A DNA stretch of 64,000 nucleotides from Boesenbergia rotunda (lineage: Eukaryota; Streptophyta; Magnoliopsida; Zingiberales; Zingiberaceae): contig JAGFNQ010001125.1 in the NCBI GenBank assembly GCA_024364735.1, positions 789,749 to 853,748 on the forward strand, written 5' to 3'. The translations under genes and the position numbers were made by a program. This document shows, piece after piece, positions 43,156 to 53,029 of this stretch. How positions within the stretch are numbered: position 1 is the first letter of the stretch; each line of letters begins with the position of its first letter. Under the pieces are notes generated by a model. It worked only from the letters and a program-made list of their open reading frames with translations. It was not told the DNA's origin and ran no database searches.

Positions 43156-43927
43156 CAGTTGGATTCATTGAATTCACCTTTAAGTAAACAAAAAACGAAA
43201 AAAAGGGGAAAACTTCTTCACGTGGGACCCATTTCATATGAAAGAAGTTTTTTTTTGTTTTTTTTGAACAATCGATTATGCAAATAATCGCATACAGTAG
43301 ACTTGATTGTGATAATTAATTGGGTAAAATTAATTAATTATTATATGGAATCAATTTATAAGTCTAATTTTAGAGTTATTAAAGTTGATAAAAAAAATTT
43401 AGAATTTTTTTGAGTCTATCTATATAACGTACTACTAAGTTGAACTATTATGTCGGTCCAAAGGAAAACACTTTAGGTAGGCTTAGTGTAATTTGTGTTG
43501 ATAGACGTATATCTATGTTAAAAGTAATCGGCCCAAAGGAAGGTTACTTTTATGCCAGATATATGTTCAAGATAGTTTACAATTATTGAACATAATTTAT
43601 TTTGTTCTGATTATGCACAAAATATATCAGCTCAAAGGAAGACATATTGTGTTGCAGATTAAAGTTGTTGTAAGCTATGGACTAAAATATAACTCATATA
43701 AAGTTTCATATTATGCACACAATGGGTCGGCCCAAAGGAAGGCACATTGTGTGGCCAATTAAAGGTTAAGTTATATCAGAGAGTACCGCTAATAAATTAT
43801 ATTTTAATCTACATATTAAAATGCAATGTTGTATGTGGTATCTCATAAGGAGCCCATTTATATGCATTTAAAATTTTATTTATTTGCATAATTTTATTAT
43901 ATATATGTTCTTGGCTTTAGTTAAATC
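42590..43927 (+). other. Leader of element C with (TA)n microsatellite
   Basis: It has no gene. An (AT)n tract spans about 43068-43152, preceded by a 28-bp duplication (43010-43065). The phrase gcccaaaggaaggcac recurs near 43530, 43625 and 43730. Confidence 0.75.
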
Positions 43928-44847
43928 GTGAGCTTAAATAAATTTTTTCTTTTTCTTTTAATTTCAGTGCAATCTCTAACTGCCAATATTAATAACATCC
44001 CAACATTAACTGGTTCGAATTTTGCTGAATGGAAAGAATACGTGATCGTAGTCTTAGGCTGCATGGACTTGGACTATGCATTAAGGAATGATCGTCCCGC
44101 ACCTTTGACTAGTGCTAGCACTACAGAGCAGAGGGTTGAATTTCAGCTGTGGAGAAATCAAATCGCATGAGTCTAAGCATTATGAAGCTTTCCATACCGG
44201 CACAAATAAATGGCTCAATAATAGAGAGTGAAGATGCTAGGAGTTTCCTTAACCAACTGGCAGACCGATTCACCTCAAATGAAAAGGTCGAGACTACTAC
44301 ACTTCTTACGAAGTTGGTAACCACGCGGTACAGTGGTAAAGGAAACATAAGGGAGTACATTATGAAGATGTCCAATATAGCGACAAGTCTGAAAGCACTA
44401 AAACTCGATATGTCTGAGAGTATATTAGTGTATTTCGTCTTGATATCTCTGTCTGCACGGTTCACTCCTTTTAAGATATCGTATAATACTCAAAAGGAAA
44501 AGTGGACATTGAATGAGTTTATTGCTCAATGCGTGCAAGAGGAGGGGAGACTGAAGATTGAGACATCTAAAAGTGCTCACTTAGCATCTGGTTCTCAAAA
44601 TGCGAGCAAGAAGCAAAAGAGGATCAATAACAAAGATAAGGGAAAGCAAACTGCAGATTCTAGAGGCAATGACCATAAGGAGCAAAAGAAGCAGGATAAG
44701 AAATCTATTTGTTACTTTTACAAGAAGAAAGGTCATATGAAGAAAGACTGCCTCAAGTACGCCAACTGGCGTGTAAAGAAGGGTAAACTTCTCAACCTTG
44801 TTAGTTCAGAAGTCAATTTAGCTATTGTACCCATTGACACTTGGTAG
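43928..44847 (+). pseudogene. Copia Gag of element C
   Basis: The first part has LTGSNFAEWKEYV and DLDYALRNDRP, typical of plant copia Gag. A one-base loss near 44148 shifts the frame. The second part carries the UBN2-type core (ARSFLNQLADRFTSNEKVE) and a Lys-rich linker. Its zinc knuckle CYFYKKKGHMKKDC has Tyr in place of the second Cys, so it could not bind zinc normally. A TAG at 44845 replaces a Trp codon immediately before the protease. Confidence 0.88.
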
Positions 44848-46430
44848 ATAGATACTGGTGCTACTACTCACATAAGTGTCACTATGCAGGGTTGTCTCAG
44901 GAGCCGACTTCCACTTGATGGTGAACGATACATCTATACGGGGAATGGAAAAAAGGCTACAGTAGAGGCTATTGGTGTTTTCAGATTTTATTTAGGAACT
45001 GATGTTTATTTGGATTTGGAGAATACATTCATTGTACCGTCTTTCAGACGAAACTTAATTTCGATTTCTTGTTTGGACAAATCAAGTTATTCTTGTTCAT
45101 TTGGAAATGAAATGTTTAGTATTTTCTATAATTCAATTTTGATTGGTAATGGTTCCTTGGTTGATAAACTTTATAAATTAAATACCTTTACTCCTACGAT
45201 TGACAACGTAATAATGCATAGTATAGGTACGAAACGTAAATTGACCAACGAGAATTCTTCTATGTTGTGACATAGGCGTTTAGGATATATATCCAAACAA
45301 TGCCTAGAAAGGTTAATGTCACATGGAATTCTTGATTCCTTTGACATGTCAGACTTTGATGTCTGCATAGAGTATGTTAAGCGGAAGACAACTAACAAAA
45401 GGAACAAAGGGGCTAGCCGTTGTAGTGATGTTTTAGAGCTAATACATACGGATATTTGTGGACCATTCCCTAAGGCATCTTGAAATGGACACACATATTT
45501 TATTAGCTTCATAGAAGACTATTCTAGATTTGGCTATCTGTACCTTATTCATGAGAAGTCGTAATCTTTGGACATGTTCAAAATTTTCAAAGCCGAAGTT
45601 GAACTTCAACTAGGTAAGAAAATTAAAGCCGTCTGATCCGACCGTGGAGGGGAATATTACGGTCGATATGATGGATCAGGTGAACAACGTCCAGGACCTT
45701 TTGCAAATTACATTGTTGAGTATGGGATTGTACCTCAGTATACCATGCCTGGTATACCTAGTCAGAATGGTGTAGCTGAGCATCGCAATCAGACGCTAAA
45801 AGACATGGTGAGAAGTATGATGACTTTCACTTCTCTACCGGAGTCTTTGTGGGGTGAGACACTCAAGACTGCAGTTTACCTTCTCAATAGAGTACCTAGT
45901 AAGACAGTAACTAAAACCCCATTCGAGATGTGGACGGGTAGAAAGCCTAGCATTAGGCATTTACACGTCTGGGGTTGTCCAGCTGAGGTTAGGCCTTACA
46001 AGCCTAATGAAAAGAAACTGGACTCAAGAACTTTTAGCTGCAATTTTGTAGGTTAGTCTGAGAGATCAAAGGGGTATAAATTTTATGATTCATCTAATAG
46101 ATCCTTCTTCGAAACGGGGAACGCCAAGTTTATTGAGGACAGTGGGAGCGATAAAATCAGGGAAGTATCTTTTGAGGAAAGCGTTGGCGAACCAAGATAT
46201 TCCCATAACATCTCCAATGCAATTGGAGGAGCCTACCATTGAAATTGAAGTATTGCCTCATATTGATGAGCAAGTACCTCAACCACCTCAAACACAAGTG
46301 CCCTTAAGGCGATCCACAAGGGAACGGAGAAGCACGAATTCTCGTGATTATGTTTATCTCCAAGAGCATGAGTTTGATATAGGGTTGGAAAGTGATCCTA
46401 CATCTTTCTAAGAAGTCAAACAATGCTCTA
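44848..46430 (+). pseudogene. Copia protease and integrase of element C
   Basis: Protease active site IDTGATTHIS begins at 44848. A gag-pre-integrase zinc region follows (HRRLGYISKQCLERL, about 45270, then the C-x2-E-x-V segment). Integrase core: first Asp in IHTDICGPF (about 45448), second in SDRGGEYYG (45640), Glu in SQNGVAEHRNQ (45763-45795). In-frame stops lie at 45268, 45481, about 45561, 45634 and 46054. A frameshift near 46225 precedes the linker (RRSTRERRSTNSRDYVY), which ends at a stop at 46409. Confidence 0.88.
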
Positions 46431-46453
46431 ACCCTGAAAGGTGGATTAACGCC

Positions 46454-47282
46454 ATGCAAGAAGAGTTAAAGTCTATAGCAAACAATGACATTTGGGAACT
46501 TGTCGAATTGCCTGAAGGTTCGAAACCCGTTGGTAGTAAATGGATATTTAAAACCAAGCGAGATTCGAAGGGCAATATCGAAAGGTATAAGACTCATCTT
46601 GTTGCCAAGGGATTCACTCAAAAGGAAGACATTGATTATAAGGAGACTTTCTCACCTGTGTCGACGAAAGACTCCCTTAGGGTAATTATGGAACTTGTAG
46701 CTCATTTTGATTTGGAGCTACATCAAATGGACGTAAAGACAGCATTTCTCAATGGAGACATAGAGGAGTCTATATATATGGTGCAACCGGAGAACTTTGA
46801 GTCCTCAGATTCAAAGCACCTAGTATGTAGATTGAAGAAGTCTATTTATGGTTTAAAGCAAGTATCCCGTCAATGGTACCGGAAATTTGATCTAGTGGTT
46901 ACCTCATTTGGATTTAAAGAGAACCCCGTTGATCAATGCATATATATCAAGTTCAGTGGGAGCAAGTTTGTTATACTTGTTTTGTACGTGGATGATATAT
47001 TGCTTGCGAGCAATAATAAAGGTCTACTGCATGAAACCAAGTCATTTCTATCTGGTAAATTTGAAATGAAAGATCTTGGTGAAGCATCTTTTGTTCTAGG
47101 CATTCAGATCTGTCATGATCGATCAAGAGGCATTCTTGGACTTTCACAACAAGCCTATATTGAGAAGGTGCTTATAAGGTATGGCATGCAGAACTGTACA
47201 CCTGGTGACACACCTGTGTCAAGAGGTGACAAGTTCAGTTTGCAACAGTGTCCACGACTTGAACTTGAAATAAAGGAGATAG
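46454..47282 (+). pseudogene. Copia reverse transcriptase of element C, 5' part
   Basis: An unbroken RT frame (RVT_2 type) starts near 46454: SKWIFKTKRDSKGNIERYK, HQMDVKTAFLNGDIEESIYM, LKKSIYGLKQVSRQWYRKF, then LYVDDILLAS with the catalytic YVDD at 46985-46996, and EMKDLGEASFVLG. It runs into the solo LTR at 47283. The missing piece continues at 49193. The Asp triad is intact. Confidence 0.92.
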
Positions 47283-49192
47283 TGTTGGACCTTGGATGGC
47301 TAGAGAGGGGGGGGGGTGAATATAGCCAGACACTTATAACTTAGCTCTTTTAAGATTTTCTCTGCACTTAAGTTAGCAGCAGCGGAAACAAAACATATGC
47401 AGAGAAACAAACTTAACAGAAATGCAGAAACAGAGAATACAAACCAACGATCGCTAACAAGGATCGTTTACAAGGTTTGGGGATAACTTGCCCCTACTCC
47501 TTGGCGTGCCCGTAAGGTGGACGATCCCTTGATCGTCGGCAGATCAAGCCCCGGTGAACACCAGATAAGATAGAGCCTCCTTTTCGGTGGAGAAACCTCT
47601 CCACAGATCTCATGGATGATTGAGCTTGAGTACAAGAGATCACACAAGAAGGAACGCTCACACAGATCTCACAGGAATGCAACAAGAACACTTAAGCACA
47701 AAAGCAACAGAGAGCCCTCGACACAGCCTAGCCAAACTCCTCAAGTTTCTGTCTGTTCTCCCCCGCTCCTCTGCTTCCAGCTTTGTCTTAAGCTTCCTCT
47801 CACCATCGCAAGCTTCATCAGCATACACTGAGCCAGCCTGAACCCACTGACCTCCCTGAGCACTCAGTCCACTGAAGACCTCCTCTCCAGCTGAGCCTCC
47901 GTCAGTCGCCAGTCGCGCCAGTTGCCGTTGAAACCTGAGAAGGAGAAACAGCCAAACCTGCTCAACGGAAAGCCTCCCATTGACCCTCCTTGAGTGTTTG
48001 AATCACCTGCTATCACCTGCATACTTCAACAGAGGCTTAGCAAAGCATATCACAAAGAATCGGCAGTGTATCAGAAAAAGCGCAGAGAAAACAGACGCGA
48101 TCAGAGCGTCTGACAGTGATCAGATTGAACCCTGATCGGTCACCAGACCGATCAGAGTCACCCCTGACCGATCAGGCTCCAGCCTGATCGGTCCACAGTA
48201 GGAAACTGGGAAATCGCCGCAGATCAGGATCGGTCACCGGACCGATCCACATGGTTGATGGGATTCCCAGCTTTAATAGCCAACTCCCCCTGATCGGTCA
48301 CCAGACCGATCAGGTTGTGGCCTGATCGGTCTGGGGACCGATCAGGGAACTTCCTGACCAATCAGGATCCAACCTGATCGAACATAGAGAGGAGCTCACG
48401 ACATTTGATCGTTCACCAGAACGATCTGAATAGTGTTCCAGATCGGTCACCAGACCGATCAGGAGTCAAACATAAGCCAACCCAAGTTTCTGTCTTCTCT
48501 CCTTGATCGGTCACCAGACCAATTAGACATAGCTGGATCGGTCACCAGACCGATCCATGAGGGAACACCGTGCCAACTTCTCTGATCGGTCACCAGACCG
48601 ATCCAGGCAAGGCCAAATCCACTGCAAGTCAAGAGAACAGGCTCCCAACCTTCTCTGACTCGTGCTCAGTCCCCCGGACCAAGACTCCATGCCCAGTTTC
48701 ACTCACCGGGACTTCAACCTAGCTTCACTCACTAGGACCTGGCTTCGCTCACCGGGATTTCAACCTAGCTTCACTCACTAGGATTTCCATCACCTGACTT
48801 CACTCACCGGGATTTCCATCACCCGGCTTCACTCACCAGGACCCGGCTTCACTCACCAGGACCCGGCTTCACTCACCGGGATTTCCATCACCTGGCTTCA
48901 CTCACCAGGACCTAGCTTCACTCACCGGGATTTCCATCACCTGGCTTCACTCACCAGGACCCGGCTTCACTCATCGTGATTTCAACCACCTAACCCTCCG
49001 AGTTAGGACTTTTTCCCACCTAACCCTCCGAGTTAGAACTTTTCACACTTAGCCATCCAAGCTAGGACTTTTCACATGCTAGCGTGCGATCTCCCGATCC
49101 ACTTGGACTTAATCCAAATTCAACCAAACTTGAATCAAACTTAAATCCATGTCAAACACCAAAACAACAATCAGGGTCAGACTGCATCAACA
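47283..49192 (-). mobile_element. Solo LTR of family E, 1910 bp, minus strand
   Basis: On the minus strand it starts TGTTGATGCAGTCTGACCC at 49192 and ends CCAACA at 47283. Flanks are gatag (47278-47282) and gatgg (49193-49197), a target duplication with one change. It contains many GATCGGTC/GACCGATC hairpins (48130-48610), a cttcactcaccgggattt minisatellite (48660-49080) and the C-rich ATTCACCCC end. No internal sequence remains. Confidence 0.88.
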
Positions 49193-49892
49193 GATGGAAC
49201 AATTCCCATATGCATCAACAGTGGGAAGTCTCATGTATGCACAAGTTTGCACTCGACCAGATATAGCATTTGTAGTTGGGATGTTAGGCATATATGTTAA
49301 TAACCCAAGACCGTCGCACTGGAAAGCAATTAAAAGAGTGATGTGGTATGTGCAAAGAACTAAAAGACACATGCTCATGTATCGAAGGTTAGATCATCTG
49401 GAGGTGATTGGTTATTTAGACTCCGATTTTGCTGGATGCTTAGATAGCAGGAGGTCCACTTCAGGCTATATCTTCACGCTTGCTGGAGGGGCTATATCTT
49501 GGAAGAGCGTCAAGCAGACGCTAGTAGCCACTTCTACTATGGAGGCAGAATTGGTAGCATACTACGAAGCATCCAATCACGGGATTTGGCTGCAGAACTT
49601 CATCACAACATTGCATATCGTTGATGGCATTGACATGCCATTGAGGATCTACTGTGATAATAAAGCTGCAGAACTTTATGCCAAGAACAACCGCAGTTCG
49701 TCGAAGTCTAAGCACATCGACATTAAGTTTCTAGCAGTTAAAGAGAGAGTTCAGAGTCGCCAGATTATGGTAGAGCACACCTGCACAGATTCCATGTTGG
49801 CCGATCCACTCACCAAAGGCTTGGTGCCCAAGGTGTTTCATGCGCATGTTGTGGATATGGGAGTTCTTCTTATGGTAGAAGAACTCATCTAG
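49193..49892 (+). pseudogene. Copia RT end and RNase H of element C
   Basis: After the solo LTR the frame resumes at 49193 with FPYASTVGSLMYAQVCTRPDI. RNase H follows with Asp in YLDSDFAG, Glu in TMEAELVAYYEA, Asp in IYCDNKAA and the ADPLTKGL end motif. The segment is open to the TAG at 49890-49892. Without the insertion it joins RT in frame, because the two flanks share the duplicated target. Confidence 0.92.
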
Positions 49893-50443
49893 TAGGAGTT
49901 TGTATTTATTTTATTATTCTATGTTAATAAAGACAAACATTTTATTTTGATTATTATATGTTCTTCAGGTTCAAAATTATTAATGGGGATTCATATGTTT
50001 GTTTGACACTCTGAATACGATATCATGATTTACTACTGCTGTTTAGCATTTGGTGTTTGTAAATATGATACAGATTCTTTTTGGAATCATAAAGTTTGGA
50101 TCATGATTTGCTGTTGCAGTTTAGCATAAGGTATTTGCTAATATGATCAGACTCTTTTGAGTCGCTTTGGACCAGTTGAAAATTGACATGTACTGATCAT
50201 ATTTCATTTAATTTCTACTCTATACATCCACATCTTGATCTATGTCGTTAATGACATTGGTATTGTGATTACTCTTAGGGCTTGTTACAATCATATACAG
50301 TAGCTATGACCTCTTTAGTCCTATACCAATGAAGTTAATGGACCAGATTGTTTATAGGAGTATCTTGTAACCATAAAGTTTGATATCAACTAAAGTTTTG
50401 CTTGTATTTACGATACAACTTACATATAGCCCAAGTGGGATAT
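49893..50443 (+). other. 3' untranslated part of element C with PPT
   Basis: There is no gene. A degenerate internal duplication (gatttactgctgtttagcatttggt at 50029, repeated near 50107) is present. cccaagtgggatat just before 50444 is the PPT. Confidence 0.75.
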
Positions 50444-50974
50444 TGTTGGATATTATTATTATCTTATTAGGTGGGCTTATTTGTAAGTTGCACATATAAA
50501 TACAATCTGAGCCCTTAAAGTAATCTAACTTATGTTTATTGGGTTTCGGATTATTGGATGCGGGTTCAATGTATAGAACCCTTTAGACCAATCTGTTATT
50601 ATCTATGGGTTGATAACAGATTGGATTTCTATATAAAGGGGAGGTCCCCAAGGGTTTAGGTGATCTTTATGACCTAGTTTCTTATTCCCCATTGACAAGA
50701 AACTTTACGACGCCGTCAAACCTAAGCCCGTTGGAAGATCCTCCTTCTTCCTTCCGTTGCATCTTCTTCCATAGGGATCAAGCCGACGACGCTACGACAA
50801 GGACGATGACTCTTCAATCAGGTTCCTTATCATTCAGTTTATATTATTTTATTCTTGTCATGCCATGATTCGAAGAAACAATAGATCCATATTTATATGT
50901 CTTATGTTTTCTCTTTCGAATTCTTATTTTGTTTCTAGAATTGATGTGGTTAGGAGAAAACCCAAGTTCTATCA
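50444..50974 (+). repeat. 3' LTR of element C (531 bp)
   Basis: It starts TGTTGGATATTATT after the PPT and ends CTATCA. It has ctatataaagggg (TATA box near 50630). It matches the truncated 5' LTR with few differences. Confidence 0.9.
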
Positions 50975-51595
50975 ATATTGAGGTTAGTACTATAGAGTAA
51001 CTCTTTTCGACTTTAGAACTTTACGAATCTAAATATGTAGGAAAGAGCAAAGCGGACAACATCGCTTTAAGCTCGAGGAAGATCCAACATGAAGACGAAT
51101 CTTCAAAAGATGAAGAAAATGTTGGAACTTGGATGGCTAGAGAGGGGGGGGGAGGGTGAATGTAGCCAGACACTTGAACTTTAAAGCTTTTCAATTTTTC
51201 TGCACCTCAAGGATTAGTAGCACAGCGGAAGCACAAGAAAAACAGAGTTGCAGAATTTAACCCCTAAGCTAAGAACAAACACAAGAACGCTAACAAGAGG
51301 ATTTACAAGGTTCGGGGATAACTTGCCCCTACTCCTTGGCGTGCCCTTAAGGTGGGCGATCCCTTGATCGTCGGCAGATCAAGCCCCGGAAAATCCGGAT
51401 AAAATGCAACCTCCTTCTCGGTGGAGTAACCTCTCCACAGCGTTTCGAAATGAATCAAGTATAAAGCACAGGAAACACAAGAAGGATCTTACTTAGCACT
51501 TAGGACCACAAGAACACTAGCAAACTTCTCCCGAGCTCCACTCAGCGCAGATCTCACGCAAGAACTCCCTTCTTCGTGTCTTCTCTGTTGATGCA

Positions 51596-53029
51596 GTCTG
51601 GCCCTGATTGTTATTTTGGTGTTGACAACGATTTTAGTTTAGGAGGATGATTATGATATGGAAAATCCTAATCTGGGAGGTTAGGTGGATTATGATTAAG
51701 TCCTGATCGAGGATTAGGCATGATATGGAAAATCCTATCCTGGAGGGTTAGGTGTGGAAAATCCTAGCCTGGAGGGCTAGGTGTTGGAAAATCCTGACCT
51801 GGAGGGTTAGGTGTGGAAAATCCTAACCTGGGAGGTTAGGTGTTGGAAAAGTCCTAATTCGGAAAGGTTGGGTGAAAAGTCCTAGCTTGGAGGGCTAGGT
51901 GAAAAGTCCTAACCTGGAGGGTTAGGTGCAAATTCCCATCCTGGAGAATTAGGTGAAAAAGTCCTGGCTTGGAGGGTCAGGTGCCTAGCTTGGAGGGCTA
52001 GGTTGGATGATGTTCTAACTCGGAAGAGTTGGGTGAAAATTCCTAGCTTGGAGGGCTAGGTGAAAAGTCCTAACTTGGAGGGTTAGGTGCAAATTCCCAA
52101 CTTGGAGAGTTAGATGGAAAAATCCTTAGCTTGGAGGGCTAAGGTAGATGAATTCCTAGCTTGGAGGGCTAGGGTTGAGTCACTGGATCGGTCTGGTGAC
52201 CGATCAGGGACATTGGCACGCTGCTCCTTAGTGGATCGGTCTGGTGACCCATCCAGCTATGTCTGATCGGACTGGTGACCGATCAGGGAGCGCACAGTGA
52301 GATTGGGAATCTACTGTGTGGCTCCTGATCAGACCGGTGACCGATCAGGGAGCAGGCTGTTTCCTTGCCATTCGAGGCGGTAGAGTTTTTTTTCGGAAGC
52401 GATTCAATTTGAAAAACTTCTTTGTGTTCTTGCGTTCTGCTGCTACAAGCTTGCTGTTCTTGAGTTCTTCAACCATTCTAAACAAGCTATAGAGGAGCAA
52501 TCATCATACTTGAGCGCTTGAAGGAGAAAACAAGAAGCTTGGAGTCCGACAGTGGGAAGACACGAAGCAGACAGGGGTCTGCGTGAGATCGCCACTGGGT
52601 GGAGCTCAGGGAAGCTTGCTGTGTTTTGTCCTTGCTAAGAGTTTAAGTAAGATCCTTCTTGTTGTTGTTTCATTGTGCTCATTATATATCATTGTGTGAA
52701 ACACGCTGTGGAGAGGTTTCTCCACCGAGAAGGAGGTTGCTTCATATCCGGTGTTGACCGGGGCTTGATCTGCCGACGATCAAGGGATCGCCCACCTCAA
52801 GGGCACGCCAAGGAGTAGGGGCAAGTTATCCCCGAACCTTGTAAACCCTCCTTGTTAGCGATCTTGCTAGTTGTGTTTGTTTCGCTCTCGTTTAGTTTTT
52901 CTGCATACTCTGTTTTCCACTCTTTCCGCTGTGCTACTGATATTTGAGTTGCAGAAATCGTGATAAGTTGACAAGGGGCAAGCGATTGTCTATATTCACC
53001 CCCCCTCTATAGCCATCTCGTTCCCAACA
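51596..53029 (+). mobile_element. Solo LTR of family E inside another, TSD ttctc
   Basis: TGTTGATGCAGTCTGG to CCCAACA, 1434 bp, flanked by exact ttctc copies (51591-51595 and 53030-53034). Units of the tcctagcttggagggctagg minisatellite lie at 51650-52175 and hairpins at 52186-52350. It is in the opposite direction to its host LTR. Confidence 0.93.
51650..52175 (+). repeat. Hairpin minisatellite, cttggagg-loop type
   Basis: About 18 units of 22-30 bp are present. Each has a 6-7 bp stem and loop TTGGAGG, CTGGAGG or a close variant. Examples: CCTAAC-CTGGAGG-GTTAGG (51908-51926), CCTTAGC-TTGGAGG-GCTAAGG (52124-52144), CCTAGC-TTGGAGG-GCTAGG (52155-52173). Confidence 0.9.

Larger units (their letters stand above)
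42112..50974 (+). mobile_element. Copia element C, nearly complete, split by solo LTR
   Basis: It has a 5'-truncated LTR (42112-42569), PBS, Gag, protease, integrase, RT, RNase H, PPT-like sequence and a full 3' LTR (50444-50974). Order GAG-PR-IN-RT-RH defines Ty1/copia; the protein style is that of Tnt1-94-like elements. The coding frame has one-base stops and two frameshifts. A solo LTR (47283-49192) lies between RT and RNase H. The left edge meets gypsy integrase at a shared ccccttaaag. Confidence 0.9.

Noticed and set aside
43034..43237. Tyr/Ile repeat protein
   Set aside because: It is the translation of the (AT)n microsatellite.
46085..46411. Separate gene downstream of integrase
   Set aside because: Its first half is out of frame with integrase and its second half is the normal integrase-RT linker, so it is a frameshift effect.
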